From Vreelandella nigrificans (GTDB lineage Bacteria > Pseudomonadota > Gammaproteobacteria > Pseudomonadales > Halomonadaceae), in NCBI RefSeq assembly GCF_002374315.1, contig NZ_NWUX01000001.1, positions 496,001 to 560,000 on the forward strand: a stretch of DNA of 64,000 nucleotides. Reading direction: 5' to 3'. The notes under the pieces were generated by a model. That model was not told where the DNA came from and did not search any database. It saw only the letters and a program-made list of their open reading frames with translations. Of the stretch, positions 16,350-26,187 are shown piece by piece. The translations under genes were made by a program, and so were the position numbers. Each line of letters begins with the position of its first letter. Positions within the stretch are counted from its first letter, which is position 1.

Positions 16350-18317
16350 GTGAATAATGCCGTGAGCAAGAGTCCGTGGCATGAGGGTGAGCTTGCTTTG
16401 CAACGCGTGGTCGGGGTAGAGCAACAGATGTCAGAAGTTGGCAGCAAAGTAGTGCGGCCCTTTCTAACGCCGCAATTGCAGAGCTTTTTCCCTCAACTAC
16501 CCTTTGTGGCTGCTGCGGCGATGGATGGTGACGGTTGGCCATGGGTCTCACTGCTGGAAGGCGCACCGGGATTCGTTCATGCGCCGGACGAATCACGGCT
16601 GGATCTAGCGTTATCACCGCCAGCAGATGACCCCCTTACACCGCTGCTTACCAACGGCGCCAACATTGGGCTACTGGGTATCGAGCTTCACACGCGTCGT
16701 CGTAACCGGGTTAACGGGGTACTGAAAGGCTCCGCAGCGGAATGGCAGTTGGAAGTCGTTCACGCCTTCGGCAATTGCCCGCAGTACATTCATGATTGGT
16801 CAGCGATGAGGCCGGTGCTGCCACAGCCGGGTTCCGTGCTATCCATGCGCGACTCGACTCTCGTCCAGTTGCCTGAGCAAGTGCTTGCACATATTGATCG
16901 GGCTTTAACGGCCTTTGTGGGTAGTTATGCGCGCACCGACCAAGGCATTGAGGTAGATGCCTCCCATCGGGGTGGTAAGCCGGGGTTCATACGTCGCCTT
17001 GGGGCGGATTTGATCCTGCCCGATTTTGCAGGCAATCGGTTCTTCAATACGCTGGGCAACGTGCTGTCCAGCGGCCGTGCTGCCTTAGCAATACCGGATT
17101 TTGCCAGTGGAGATGTGCTGCACCTCTCCGGTGAAGCGCGGCTTGTGGACGAGGAGAGTGTCAGGGCGCGGTATCCCGGTGCTGAACGCTACTGGTGCCT
17201 GACGCCACGCCATATTGTCTGGCGCCCAGGGGCGTTGCATTGGCGTAGCCACGCAAATGAAGTGGCCGTTGAGGTTGAGCCCCATGGGCCCTGGGAATCG
17301 CTTGCTCCCTTCACACTGCAGCGCGTTCAAGTAACCGCCGTGGTGCAGGAGACGCCCGAGATTCGCTCTTTCTATTTGAAGAGTTCCCAGCAAGGCAAAG
17401 CACTGGCTCCATTTACAGCGGGGCAGTTCATCACGCTACGTGTACCGCGCTTGGATGGAACTCCGCTGGTGCGCAGCTACACGCTGTCAGCAAGCAGTCG
17501 CCAAACGAGCTACCGCATTAGTATCAAGGCAGAAGGTGAAGGCTCGCGCTACTTACACGAGGCTCTCAAGGTAGGCTCAGAGCTAGCCATCAGTAAGCCA
17601 ACGGGGTCGTTTACAGCGGAGGCCAGCGGCACGGATCGCGCCCATTGGGTACTACTGGGTGGTGGCATTGGCATTACGCCTTTAGTTAGCCTAGCCCATG
17701 AGTTAACCGACACAGGGCGTGGCCAGGTCACGTTGATTCAGAGCGTGCGCGATGTTGCCGAAGCCCCTTTCGGCAAGGAGTTGCTCGACCTCCAGGCGCA
17801 AGGGCTGCAGTTGCGGCGTCACGTTACGGGCTCAGAGACTGCCCCTAATGGCTGGATTCCAGGCCGGGTTTTGCTGGCCCAGCTTCTTGCTGAGCAAGAG
17901 CTTTCAGAGTTGCAGCTGTATCTTTGTGGACCAGCCACCTTTGTTCAGCGCTACCATCAGGAGGCGCTAGAGCTTGGGGTTTCGGCTGGGCAGATACATA
18001 CGGAAGCGTTCGGCCCTTCGGCGCTAACGCAGGCATATGCAGCACCTGTCGCCGAGCAACCCGTAGAGGTTAGTTTTACCCATCAAAGCGTGGTCACCCA
18101 ATGGCAGCCAAGCGAAAGCCTGTTGGAAACTGCTGAAAAAGCGGGACTAAACCCCGTTTTTGGGTGTCGCAGCGGTAGCTGTGGAGAGTGTGCCTGCACA
18201 ATGACAGCGGGTGAAGTGGCCTACCCGGAGGGAATATCACCACCAGAGGGGAAGGTTTTACTGTGCAGCGCCCGTCCAGCAGCGCACTCCAGGAAGCTTG
18301 TGATACATCTTTCGTAG
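16350..18317 (+). CDS. three-domain fusion: PNPOx-like flavoprotein, ferredoxin-NAD(P) reductase and [2Fe-2S] ferredoxin
   Basis: Cytoplasmic 655-residue protein combining an N-terminal pyridoxamine-phosphate-oxidase-like split barrel (about 40-290, 'FVAAAAMDGDGWPWVSLLEG', 'GNRFFNTLGNVLSSGRAAL') with an electron-transfer module. The FAD domain has 'RSYTLS' near residue 375, the NAD domain 'GGGIGITPL' near 437, and the C-terminal plant-type ferredoxin has Cys 606, 611, 614 and 639. The GTG start at 16350 is preceded by AGGAG. The architecture implies that NAD(P)H electrons pass through FAD and the cluster to the flavin or substrate in the split barrel. The substrate is unknown; the GST and LysR neighbours suggest xenobiotic or redox defence. 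Confidence 0.9.
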   Translation: MNNAVSKSPWHEGELALQRVVGVEQQMSEVGSKVVRPFLTPQLQSFFPQLPFVAAAAMDGDGWPWVSLLEGAPGFVHAPDESRLDLALSPPADDPLTPLLTNGANIGLLGIELHTRRRNRVNGVLKGSAAEWQLEVVHAFGNCPQYIHDWSAMRPVLPQPGSVLSMRDSTLVQLPEQVLAHIDRALTAFVGSYARTDQGIEVDASHRGGKPGFIRRLGADLILPDFAGNRFFNTLGNVLSSGRAALAIPDFASGDVLHLSGEARLVDEESVRARYPGAERYWCLTPRHIVWRPGALHWRSHANEVAVEVEPHGPWESLAPFTLQRVQVTAVVQETPEIRSFYLKSSQQGKALAPFTAGQFITLRVPRLDGTPLVRSYTLSASSRQTSYRISIKAEGEGSRYLHEALKVGSELAISKPTGSFTAEASGTDRAHWVLLGGGIGITPLVSLAHELTDTGRGQVTLIQSVRDVAEAPFGKELLDLQAQGLQLRRHVTGSETAPNGWIPGRVLLAQLLAEQELSELQLYLCGPATFVQRYHQEALELGVSAGQIHTEAFGPSALTQAYAAPVAEQPVEVSFTHQSVVTQWQPSESLLETAEKAGLNPVFGCRSGSCGECACTMTAGEVAYPEGISPPEGKVLLCSARPAAHSRKLVIHLS

Positions 18318-18363
18318 GGAATTCCCAGTGGTGGAAGTGGCCTTTTTTCCATCACGTGGGTGG

Positions 18364-18600
18364 TTAGTAAAAAGCAGTAAAGCCCATTACGATCCCAAAA
18401 GCCATTAATACTCCTCCGGCCGCGCGCTTACCCCAAGCGGCGGCACCTGGTTTAGCCAGCCGGGTTGCCACTGTTTGGGCTGTTAGCACGTAAGCGCTCG
18501 ACACGATCAGTTTGATAAACACAAATAGCAGAATTAAGAGCAACTCCCCCTTCCTAATCGATTCATTTCCGACCGTGAGGTCAACAGAGAGTGTGGCTCG
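18364..18600 (-). pseudogene. C-terminal remnant of a membrane protein, possibly a LysE/RhtB-type exporter
   Basis: The minus frame ending at 18364 is open for about 75 codons but has no start in context. It encodes two hydrophobic segments, 'ELLLILLFVFIKLIVSSAYV' and 'GGVLMAFGIVMGFTAFY', separated by 'TRLAKPGAAAWGKRAAG'. That layout is what one sees at the C-terminus of LysE-family amino-acid exporters. The frame runs towards the cyclophilin-like gene and shows no N-terminal part, so I read it as a 5'-truncated leftover. The family call is tentative. Confidence 0.4.
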
Positions 18601-18608
18601 AAGAATTC

Positions 18609-19019
18609 TCAGTCGATGTGTTCAACTCGAACCGTGATTGGGCCGGGGCGATCAAAAATCGAAACATCGCCCTCTACGTTACCGAGAATGACGATGCCAG
18701 GTTGAGGAACGCGACCGCTGCGATAATAGATCACGAAGTCATTGGAGCCCCAGAGGCCGAGTGTTCCGGCCGAAAAATCGCGTTGGCGAGACTCTGCTGG
18801 CAAGGGTGAAGGAAGCCTGCCGGTTTTTTCCTGACGAAGATGATCTCGCATGTCGATCGTGATCGGCAGCATTTGGATCAACTGCTGTGTCGCAGCGTTA
18901 TCGACCAGCTCTGCCGTCACTTCTCCCCAATCCGACGAAATCAATATGCGCTCTTGAGCCGACGCATGTCCTGTAGAGGCAAATGTGAGGGCCATGGCAC
19001 TTAATAAGATCTTCAGCAT
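18609..19019 (-). CDS. exported cyclophilin-like fold protein
   Basis: Secreted protein of 136 residues. The signal peptide 'MLKILLSAMALTFASTGHA' is followed by a domain with 'AELVDNAATQQLIQMLPITI' and 'WGSNDFVIYYRSGR', then 'GIVILGNVEGDVSIF'. This is the cyclophilin_like2 family, whose function is unknown. I chose the ATG at 19019 because AGGAG lies 8 bases upstream; the longer frame to 19064 would bury the signal peptide. It is the last gene of a leftward group with the MBL hydrolase (58 bases upstream). Confidence 0.82.
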   Translation of the reverse strand: MLKILLSAMALTFASTGHASAQERILISSDWGEVTAELVDNAATQQLIQMLPITIDMRDHLRQEKTGRLPSPLPAESRQRDFSAGTLGLWGSNDFVIYYRSGRVPQPGIVILGNVEGDVSIFDRPGPITVRVEHID

Positions 19020-19076
19020 AGTAGGACTCCTGGTGATTAATTTCTTATTAAACACATGTTTCATGTATCTTAAAAT

Positions 19077-20177
19077 TTACTCCCACCAAGCGCTAAAGCG
19101 CTGATCTTGATCTGCTAGACGAATAGGCTCACCAATGAGGGGCGTGGCCAATCGATAATTACGCCCTTCACTGGCGGTGGTGATACGTTGAAAAGGCTCA
19201 TCCCATGCATGCTGAGCAAGCGAGAACTTGCCAACGTGTGCTGGTAGAAGTGCTTCGGCCCCTAGTTCATCCGCTGCTTGTGCAGCTTCTTCAGGCGTCA
19301 TATGAATATATGCCCAACGGTCATCGTATTGGCCGTGGTCAAGCGATACTAAATCGAAATTGCCAAAGCGCTCACCGATTTCGGCGAAATGTGGTCCATA
19401 ACCACTGTCGCCGCTAAAATATAGCTGCCGCTCTGGTGTCTCCAGAGCAAAGCTTACCCATAGCGTTTGGTTTCTGCTAAATAGCCGCCGGGAGTAGTGC
19501 CGAGCAGGCAGAACATGCACGTTGAGACCATTTTCCAACTCGAAGGAATCGTACCAATCAGCTTCCTGAATCCTTTCAGGTTCATATCCCCAGTGCTCAA
19601 AGTAACCGCCTAACCCTAAGCTGGTAATCACCGCACTTGTTTTAGGCTCTAGCTCGAGAAGGCTACGATAGTCCAGGTGGTCATAGTGATCATGTGTCAC
19701 CAGCAAGTAATCAATGTCTGGCATATCGTCTGCTGTGTAAGGGTTAGTACCCTCAAACGCCACGTTTGCACGTGGAATAGGCGCAGCGTTTTCGCTGAAG
19801 ACAGGGTCAATCAAAATACGTAACCCCGCTAGCTGCACAAAGTAGGAAGAGTGGCCTAACCAGATAACAATGTCTTCATCAGTATCTAAATTATGCAAAT
19901 CTGTTTTAAGAGAAGGAATATCCTCCTCGGGCCTTAGTCGTTCGTTACCTGCGCGAAAATCTTCAATAATAATAGACAGCGTGCTTCTTTGTTCAGTGAG
20001 CATTGGCGTTTCGACTTGATTACGAAACTCACCGTTTTGGTAGTTTGGTGAGCGCTCAATAAGAGCAAGTCGCTCGCCTTCAATAGGGATGCCAAACTGA
20101 GGATGTTTCAAAAAAGCCCAAATGCCCGCAACGGAGATAACGGCGAGTAAACAAATTGCTATAAGCATTTTTTTCAA
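19077..20177 (-). CDS. membrane-anchored MBL-fold metal hydrolase (UlaG/NAPE-PLD-like)
   Basis: Metallo-beta-lactamase-fold protein of 366 residues with one N-terminal transmembrane segment ('MLIAICLLAVISVAGIWAFL'), so the catalytic part is probably periplasmic. It carries the di-metal motif HxHxDH in 'LLVTHDHYDHLDY', 'WLGHSSYFVQLAGLRILIDP', the metal-bridging Asp in 'YFSGDSGYG' and a late His in 'LLPAHVGKF'. The closest families are UlaG-like lactonases and NAPE-type phospholipases. The TTG at 20177 has AAGGAC upstream; the ATG at 20168 is the alternative. Confidence 0.88.
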   Translation of the reverse strand: MKKMLIAICLLAVISVAGIWAFLKHPQFGIPIEGERLALIERSPNYQNGEFRNQVETPMLTEQRSTLSIIIEDFRAGNERLRPEEDIPSLKTDLHNLDTDEDIVIWLGHSSYFVQLAGLRILIDPVFSENAAPIPRANVAFEGTNPYTADDMPDIDYLLVTHDHYDHLDYRSLLELEPKTSAVITSLGLGGYFEHWGYEPERIQEADWYDSFELENGLNVHVLPARHYSRRLFSRNQTLWVSFALETPERQLYFSGDSGYGPHFAEIGERFGNFDLVSLDHGQYDDRWAYIHMTPEEAAQAADELGAEALLPAHVGKFSLAQHAWDEPFQRITTASEGRNYRLATPLIGEPIRLADQDQRFSAWWE

Positions 20178-20198
20178 TGGTTGTCCTTATTGCATGGC

Positions 20199-20215
20199 GC
20201 ATGCATCATGCATGC
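20199..20215. repeat. 17-base perfect palindrome GCATGCAT-C-ATGCATGC
   Basis: Two 8-base arms around a single C, lying between the SDR stop and the MBL-hydrolase start on the same strand. Too short-looped for a hairpin terminator and without a T-run, it is a candidate operator. Confidence 0.6.
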
Positions 20216-20221
20216 TAACGA

Positions 20222-20968
20222 TCAGAGCTGTTGTGCAGTGGGACGGAAGATAATTTCGTTAACATCAACATCGTCAGGCTCGCTGATAGCAAATGCGACC
20301 ATGCGCGCGAAACTTTCAGGGGGTATTCCCACTTGTCCAACATAATCCTGATTGGCCGATTGGACATCTGGCTCGCTGATGTGATCCAGCAGTTCGGTCT
20401 TAACCGCCCCAGGGGAGAGGATGGTGGTGCGGATGTTGTAGGGTTTGACTTCCTGACGAAGCCCCTCAGTTAGCGCACGAACAGCAAATTTTGTCGCCGA
20501 ATAGACGGAAGAAGCAGGAAAAATAAGGTGGCCCGCGACAGAGGCCGTATTGATAATATGCCCCGACTTTTGCTTCTGCATATGGGGAAGCGCTGCGGCT
20601 ATGCCATAAAGAACGCCTTTAATATTGACGTCGATCATCTGATCCCATTCGTCAATTTTCAGACTATCAATACGCGATAGCGGCATCACTCCCGCATTGT
20701 TAACAAGCACATCGATACGCCCAAAGGTTTCAACCGCTGTGTCCACTAACTGCTTTACCTGAGTTTTGTCGGTGACGTCGACACTGATTGCCATTGCTTT
20801 GTGTCCGGCAGTCGTAAGCTCTTTGGCCAGCGCTTCAATGCGTTCCTGCCGGCGCGCGCCGAGTACAACGCTTGCACCGCGTTCAGCAAGGTGCCGCGCT
20901 GCTGCTTCTCCCAATCCGCTACTGGCGCCGGTGATGACGATGACTTTGTCTTTTACATTATCGATCAT
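20222..20968 (-). CDS. short-chain dehydrogenase/reductase (classical SDR)
   Basis: NAD(P)-dependent oxidoreductase of 248 residues. The cofactor motif TGxxxGxG is '[20 protein letters not shown]', with '[10 protein letters not shown]' (Arg after strand 2, favouring NADP). The structural NNAG is in '[14 protein letters not shown]', and the catalytic Ser-Tyr-Lys lies in '[10 protein letters not shown]' and '[20 protein letters not shown]'. The ATG follows GAAAGGAAAG. It resembles YdfG/clavaldehyde-type reductases; the substrate is unknown. It precedes the MBL hydrolase on the same strand. Confidence 0.93.
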   Translation of the reverse strand: MIDNVKDKVIVITGASSGLGEAAARHLAERGASVVLGARRQERIEALAKELTTAGHKAMAISVDVTDKTQVKQLVDTAVETFGRIDVLVNNAGVMPLSRIDSLKIDEWDQMIDVNIKGVLYGIAAALPHMQKQKSGHIINTASVAGHLIFPASSVYSATKFAVRALTEGLRQEVKPYNIRTTILSPGAVKTELLDHISEPDVQSANQDYVGQVGIPPESFARMVAFAISEPDDVDVNEIIFRPTAQQL

Positions 20969-21196
20969 TTCACTTTCCTTTCACATGAGAAGCATTTACT
21001 AGGGTGGCGTATTCTTCGCCTATACCTTGAAACACTAGCGCGGAATGGACAGTGTGATTAGGCAGGATTAATTGCAAAGACTAATGACTAGAATTCATTA
21101 ATATGAGTGGCAGCCATCTGTTCACAACCCTTGACTGGGTCGCTTCAGCATTCAGGAAGAAGACGACGATCCAACGAGAAGGTCATGTAGCGCGAA

Positions 21197-21592
21197 TCAA
21201 CCGGCATACTCCGCATCGCTAACCTTCTCCAGCCAGTTAACCGGCGTTCCGTTGAGGGATTCTTGGATGGCGATATGGGTCATGGCGACATCCGGCGCGG
21301 CACCGTGCCAATGCTTTTCGCCCGCCGGAAACCACACCACGTCGCCGGGTTGTATGGTTTCAATTGGGCCGCCTTCGCGTTGTACGCGCCCGAGTCCTTG
21401 CGTCACGATTAAGGTCTGGCCAGCGGGATGCGTGTGCCACGCTGTGCGTGCCCCTGGCTCGAAGGTCACGGCCGCTCCAGACGTGCGTCCAGGGGCTTCT
21501 GCTGAAAAGAGAGGGTCAAGACGAACGGTTCCAGTGAAGTAATCCTCTGAACCCGGTTGAGAGGCTTGCGTACCTACACGAGTAATTTTCAT
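21197..21592 (-). CDS. cytosolic single-domain cupin protein
   Basis: Cupin of 131 residues. Motif 1 is '[19 protein letters not shown]' (HxH and Gln), and motif 2 includes '[19 protein letters not shown]'. The ending is '[20 protein letters not shown]'. It is clearly paralogous to the secreted cupin at 22098-22562, but has no signal peptide. Related proteins include cupin hydroxynitrile lyases and carboxymuconolactone-associated cupins. I took the ATG at 21592, where family similarity starts; its ribosome-binding site is weak. Confidence 0.88.
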   Translation of the reverse strand: MKITRVGTQASQPGSEDYFTGTVRLDPLFSAEAPGRTSGAAVTFEPGARTAWHTHPAGQTLIVTQGLGRVQREGGPIETIQPGDVVWFPAGEKHWHGAAPDVAMTHIAIQESLNGTPVNWLEKVSDAEYAG

Positions 21593-21707
21593 ATAACAAT
21601 GCTCTGTTTTTTCTGCTGGAATTTTTAACAAGATAGCCGGGTTAGGCTTATTGATAAACGTGGATTAATACCTAAACGTTATGCGCGTAATTCATTAATC
21701 AATATAA

Positions 21708-21944
21708 GTGGGAACAACGGCGTTCAACACCATGACGCCGGTGGTGCGTGCGGCGTTTGAAGATTACGGTCTAGACTATGTGCCTGAAAGCCTTGTTCGG
21801 GAGCACATTGATGAGGGGCGTTTGGTGTCCGTGTTGAAAGATTGGAGGCCACCTTTTCCTAGCTATTTTTTATTTTACCCCCACCGGCGGCGTTCCTCGC
21901 TTGCCTTAGGCGTTATCGCAGATACCTTGCAATATTATCAGTGA
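21708..21944 (+). pseudogene. C-terminal remnant of a LysR regulator
   Basis: The 78-codon frame encodes only the end of a LysR effector domain: 'FEDYGLDYVPESLVREHIDE', then 'GRLVSVLKDWRPPFPSYFLF' and 'YPHRRRSSLALGVIADTL'. It matches the end of the intact LysR at 29468-30361 ('GRLIQVLKDWCPSFPG'). A TAA immediately precedes the GTG, and no HTH is present. A divergent LysR next to the cupin genes would be the usual arrangement, so this is probably their lost regulator. Confidence 0.8.
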
Positions 21945-22097
21945 AGTTACCATTCATGAATTGCTTTCATAACGGCATTATTTTACTTGGCGTTGTTATA
22001 GGGCTAACTCCTTGTCATTTTAAATGGAGCCTGGTTTGTCGTTCAGGTTATTCCCACGGGAGAACAGGACACCACTTAATGGAAAGAGGATGCTGGT

Positions 22098-22562
22098 ATG
22101 AAACGCTTTCTGATGAAAACGCTTCCCCTCCTTGTACTCATGTCGGGCAGTGCTCTGGCTCAAAGTATTGAGGTTGATACGTTGGAATCTCGGCCCACTT
22201 CCATTGGCTCACCTGATCTGTTTACCGGCCAACCCGTCATTGACCCCCTCTTTGCTGAAACTGACTACTCAAGTGTTACTGCGGGCGTGGTGACATTCCC
22301 TCCTGGCGCTCGTGCCGCTTGGCATACTCATCCTGCTGGTCAAATTTTGGTGGTCACGTCAGGTGTCGGCTGGGTGCAAACCCGTGGCGAAGAGCGTCAG
22401 GAGATCCGTGCTGGTGATGTAGTGCGCATTCCGCCGGATATTGAGCACTGGCATGGTGCTAGTGCAGAGAATTCCATGACCCATATCGCTATTCAAGAAG
22501 CCGTGGACGGCAGTGCTGCCGACTGGCTAAGCCATGTCACCGATGATGAATATGCAGAATAA
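22098..22562 (+). CDS. secreted cupin protein
   Basis: Cupin of 154 residues with signal peptide 'LPLLVLMSGSALAQ', hence periplasmic. It has motif 1 '[19 protein letters not shown]' and motif 2 'AGDVVRIPPDIEHWHGASAE'. It shares both motifs and the 'THIAIQE' ending with the cytosolic cupin encoded 500 bases away on the other strand. The two-domain CMD protein begins 20 bases after its stop, so they are co-transcribed at the head of the molybdenum-hydroxylase gene run. Co-occurrence of cupin and CMD proteins is common, but the joint reaction is not established. Confidence 0.88.
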   Translation: MKRFLMKTLPLLVLMSGSALAQSIEVDTLESRPTSIGSPDLFTGQPVIDPLFAETDYSSVTAGVVTFPPGARAAWHTHPAGQILVVTSGVGWVQTRGEERQEIRAGDVVRIPPDIEHWHGASAENSMTHIAIQEAVDGSAADWLSHVTDDEYAE

Positions 22563-22582
22563 CGCTTAAAAGGCTTATCATT

Positions 22583-23365
22583 ATGAAACTCGCAACAACA
22601 ACATTATTGACGTTAACCCTTGCATGCATCGCTGCTTCGCCCGCTCAAGCAGCTTCAAACACGGCCTCAGACGCGCCTACTTTTGCGCAACTTGAAGCCG
22701 TTTCTCCGGCGTTGGCGGCCTATACGCAAACGCTTGTGCAGGATGAGGTATGGGAGCGTGAGGCGCTTTCTGCCCGTGATCGTAGCCTTGCCACGCTAGC
22801 GGCCATCGTCGCTAGTAATCACACGGCGGAAATGCCCCATCACTTCAACTTAGCGCTGGATCATGGTGTAGAGCCAGACGAAATTTCCGAGCTGATTACC
22901 CATCTGGCATTTTATTCTGGTTGGGGAAATGCGACCTCGGCAGCTGCTATGCTTTATCCTATTTTTGAGGCGCGTGGTGTTGGAGCCGATCAGCTTCCTG
23001 CTGCTGAGGTCGAGCTATTGCCTCTTGATGAGGAGGTAGAAGAACAGCGCGAAACCACCGTTGAAGAGAACTTTGGCGACGTTGCTCCAGGTGTGGTCCA
23101 TTACACCACGCACACCCTGTTTCGTGATCTATGGCTTCGCCCTGGGTTAGCGTCCCGTGACCGCAGCCTGGTAACGGTCAGTGCACTGATTGCCACCGGT
23201 AAAGTCGAGCAGGTGCCTTTCCACCTCAACCGCGCCATGGATAACGGCTTGACCCAAGAGGAGGCATCTGAGGTATTAACCCACTTGGCGTTCTATGCAG
23301 GCTGGCCGAACATCTTCTCGGCGATGCCAGTGGTGAAGGACGTTTTTGAGTCGCGCAACGAATAA
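22583..23365 (+). CDS. secreted tandem carboxymuconolactone decarboxylase (CMD)-domain protein
   Basis: Protein of 260 residues with signal peptide 'LLTLTLACIAASPAQA' followed by two CMD repeats: 'SARDRSLATLAAIVASNHTA' then 'LITHLAFYSGWGNATSAAAM', and 'LASRDRSLVTVSALIATGKV' then 'VLTHLAFYAGWPNIFSAMPV'. Neither repeat has the AhpD-type CxxC, so a peroxidase role is unlikely. In each repeat the conserved His ('THLAFY') remains. It is predicted to be periplasmic, alongside the secreted cupin and the Tat-exported hydroxylase. An acidic linker (about 145-160) separates the repeats. Confidence 0.88.
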   Translation: MKLATTTLLTLTLACIAASPAQAASNTASDAPTFAQLEAVSPALAAYTQTLVQDEVWEREALSARDRSLATLAAIVASNHTAEMPHHFNLALDHGVEPDEISELITHLAFYSGWGNATSAAAMLYPIFEARGVGADQLPAAEVELLPLDEEVEEQRETTVEENFGDVAPGVVHYTTHTLFRDLWLRPGLASRDRSLVTVSALIATGKVEQVPFHLNRAMDNGLTQEEASEVLTHLAFYAGWPNIFSAMPVVKDVFESRNE

Positions 23366-23405
23366 CACCTAATAACACTTAATGACCTTGATGAGGAAGA
23401 AGCCG

Positions 23406-23873
23406 ATGGCAACCCTGACAATTAATGGTCAAGTGCATGAAGTGAATGCCCCTGACCAGATGCCCCTGCTTTGGGCCATACGTGATGTTGTCCAGTTGAC
23501 CGGCACTAAGTTCGGTTGTGGGATGGCGCAATGTGGCGCCTGCACGGTGCATATGGATGGCGAAGCCGTGCGCTCCTGTGTCACGCCGATATCTGCTGCC
23601 CAGGGGCGGGAGGTAACGACGATAGAAGCCATTGGCGAAGACGCTGTGGGCAGACGAGTACAGCAGGCTTGGCTAGACCTGGGTGTGGCCCAGTGTGGCT
23701 ATTGCCAGGGTGGGCAGATTATGAGCGCGACCGCATTGCTGAAGCGAGAAGCACACCCCAGCGACGAGCAAATTGTTGATGCTATGAATGGCCACTTGTG
23801 CCGCTGCGGTACTTACACCCGTATTCAGCAGGCCATTCATCACGCTGCCGACACTGAGGGGGAAGACGCATGA
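23406..23873 (+). CDS. [2Fe-2S] small subunit of a molybdenum hydroxylase (IorA/CoxS-like)
   Basis: Electron-transfer subunit of 155 residues. The N-terminal plant-type cluster is bound by Cys in '[20 protein letters not shown]' plus the later 'RSC'. The C-terminal helical cluster is bound by '[12 protein letters not shown]' and '[16 protein letters not shown]'. The ATG at 23406 follows GAGGAAG. Its stop overlaps the large-subunit start by 4 bases (ATGA), which is typical of a stoichiometric pair. There is no separate FAD subunit gene, as in isoquinoline oxidoreductase and periplasmic aldehyde oxidoreductases that donate electrons to a cytochrome or quinone. Confidence 0.95.
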   Translation: MATLTINGQVHEVNAPDQMPLLWAIRDVVQLTGTKFGCGMAQCGACTVHMDGEAVRSCVTPISAAQGREVTTIEAIGEDAVGRRVQQAWLDLGVAQCGYCQGGQIMSATALLKREAHPSDEQIVDAMNGHLCRCGTYTRIQQAIHHAADTEGEDA

Positions 23874-26185
23874 GCACGTTACGCGACACGCTCTTATTAG
23901 CCAATGTTAGCCGTCGTCACTTTCTAAAGGGGTTGGCGGCAGGCGGTGCCTTAGTCGTGGCCGCTCGCTGGTCACCATTACTTGCGGATGAACCCCTCTA
24001 TGGGGCGGAAGCGATGCCCAATGGGTGGGTAGACGACCCCAACGTCTTTATCCGCATTGACGAGGATGGCATTGTCACGGTGGTCAATCACCGGGCGGAA
24101 ATGGGGCAGGGGATTCGGACTAGTCTCGCCATGGTAGCTGCTGATGAACTGGGCGCTGAGTGGGAGCATGTGCGGGTAGAGCAAGCCCCTGGCGAAGAAG
24201 AAACCTACGGCAATCAAAATACCGATGGTTCCCGCAGCATGCGCCATTGGTTTGCGCCAATGCGACGTGCAGCTGCTGCGGCGCGCACAATGCTTGAGCA
24301 AGCCGCAGCTCAGCAGTGGGAAGTGCCAGTTGAAGAGTGTCAGGTGGGTGTTCATGTTGTCATGCATACGCCTAGTGGGCGCGAGTTAGGGTTTGGAGAA
24401 TTGGCGGCAGTGGCTAGTCAGTTACCCGTGCCTGAGCGCGATACACTTCGCCTGAAACCCCGCGAAGAGTGGCGCTACATTGGCCAAGATGAGAGTAGTC
24501 GCAAACGCCCATTTGCGGTTGATGGGGAAGATATTGTAAGTGGTCAGGCCGTTTACGGCGCTGATATTCACCTTGATGATATGGTCTATGCGGTCATCGC
24601 TCGCCCACCCATCTATGGCGCTCAGCTACGCAGCGTTAATGATGAGGCAGCGCGAGCCTTGCCGGGTGTCATCCGTATTATTGAAATACCGACGGTGGGG
24701 CAACCCGCTGGTTTTGAGCCCTTGGGTGGCGTCGCGGTGATTGCTGAGAATACCTGGGCTGCCATTCAAGGGCGCAATGCTCTTGAGATCGAGTGGGACG
24801 TTGAGGCGGCAGGTGATAATGCCCGCTACGATTCGACACAGTATCGAGAGCAGTTAGAGGAAGCGGCGAGCTCACCTGGTCAACTGGTTCGCGAGCATGG
24901 TGACGTGGCAGCAGCTTTTAACGAGGCCGACTCACTCATTGAGGCTACTTACTATATGCCGCATATGGCGCAGGCGCCCATTGAGCCTCCTGTCGCTCTG
25001 GCTCGGCTGGTAGATGGTCGAGCGGAAATATGGGCACCGATTCAGCATCCTCAAGCCGCAAGAGAAGGGGTAGCTGGGCAGCTCGGTCTTGCTGTTGAGG
25101 ATGTGACGGTTCATGCCACGTTGTTGGGAGGTGGGTTTGGACGTAAATCCAAGCCGGATTATATTTTGGAAGCGACCTACTTGAGCCAAGCGCTAGAGGG
25201 TCGCCCAGTCCGTGTTCAGTGGACGCGTGAGGATGATCTGCATCACGCTTATTTTCATGCGGTTTCTGTTGACCATTTAGAAGCGGGCTTAGATAGCGAC
25301 GGCAAGGCGTTGGGCTGGCTGCATCGTACGCTTTCGCCCAGCATTGCTTCGTTGTTTGCGCCTGATCCCATGCATAAGCAGGATTTTGAACTCGGCATGG
25401 GCTTTAACACGATGCCTTTCAATATTGAGGCCATTCGCTTGGAGAATCCTGAAGCATCGGCCCACGTACGCATTGGCTGGTTTCGCGCCGTGTACAACCT
25501 GCCACATGCCTTCGCTATCCAGAGTTTTGCCGCTGAACTTGCGGCGGCAGCTGGACGAGACCATCGAGATTACTTGCTAGAGCTGTTAGGGCCTGAACGT
25601 CAAATTGATCCACGAAATATAAATGAAAGTTGGAACTATGGTGAGGATCCAGAGCAGTATCAGGTTGATATTGGAAGAATGCGGGCGGTAATTGAGACCG
25701 CCACTGAAGCCGCTGGCTGGGGGCGAGAATTAGCTGAGGGTCGCGGCCTAGGCTTGGCCGTGCATCATAGTTTTGTTGCCTATGCTGCGGTGGTGTTTGA
25801 CGTTGAGATCAATAGCGACGGTGAGTTGACCATTCATAGTGCTGATATCGCGTTTGACTGTGGTCTTCAAGTAAATCCGGAACGTATTCGTTCCCAAATG
25901 GAAGGCTCCATCATTATGGGCATTGGTATCGCCCTGCAAAGCGAGATAACCGCCCATGAAGGCCAGATTGAGCAGGATAATTTTCATCAGTTCCTGTTGC
26001 CGCGTATGGGGATTGCCCCAGATGTCATTCGGGTGCACTTAGTCAACAGCAGTGAAGATGTGCCAATGGGTGGGGTGGGAGAACCTGGACTACCTCCTGT
26101 CGCCCCCGCTTTGTGTAACGCTATCTATGCTGCTACGGGTAAACGAATTCGGCGTTTGCCGGTCGGCAATCAGCTGACGAGTTGA
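23870..26185 (+). CDS. molybdopterin-binding subunit of a xanthine-oxidase-family hydroxylase, Tat-exported (IorB-like)
   Basis: Catalytic subunit of 771 residues. The twin-arginine signal '[20 protein letters not shown]' (Arg 15-16) implies export of the folded holoenzyme with its small subunit. Visible family motifs are '[20 protein letters not shown]' (cofactor loop), '[15 protein letters not shown]' and the end motif '[20 protein letters not shown]' containing the catalytic Glu next to the molybdenum. It resembles isoquinoline 1-oxidoreductase beta subunits and periplasmic aldehyde oxidoreductases; the substrate is not determined. The XdhC and MobA-like genes downstream serve cofactor assembly. 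Confidence 0.93.
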   Translation: MSTLRDTLLLANVSRRHFLKGLAAGGALVVAARWSPLLADEPLYGAEAMPNGWVDDPNVFIRIDEDGIVTVVNHRAEMGQGIRTSLAMVAADELGAEWEHVRVEQAPGEEETYGNQNTDGSRSMRHWFAPMRRAAAAARTMLEQAAAQQWEVPVEECQVGVHVVMHTPSGRELGFGELAAVASQLPVPERDTLRLKPREEWRYIGQDESSRKRPFAVDGEDIVSGQAVYGADIHLDDMVYAVIARPPIYGAQLRSVNDEAARALPGVIRIIEIPTVGQPAGFEPLGGVAVIAENTWAAIQGRNALEIEWDVEAAGDNARYDSTQYREQLEEAASSPGQLVREHGDVAAAFNEADSLIEATYYMPHMAQAPIEPPVALARLVDGRAEIWAPIQHPQAAREGVAGQLGLAVEDVTVHATLLGGGFGRKSKPDYILEATYLSQALEGRPVRVQWTREDDLHHAYFHAVSVDHLEAGLDSDGKALGWLHRTLSPSIASLFAPDPMHKQDFELGMGFNTMPFNIEAIRLENPEASAHVRIGWFRAVYNLPHAFAIQSFAAELAAAAGRDHRDYLLELLGPERQIDPRNINESWNYGEDPEQYQVDIGRMRAVIETATEAAGWGRELAEGRGLGLAVHHSFVAYAAVVFDVEINSDGELTIHSADIAFDCGLQVNPERIRSQMEGSIIMGIGIALQSEITAHEGQIEQDNFHQFLLPRMGIAPDVIRVHLVNSSEDVPMGGVGEPGLPPVAPALCNAIYAATGKRIRRLPVGNQLTS

Positions 26186-26187
26186 GT

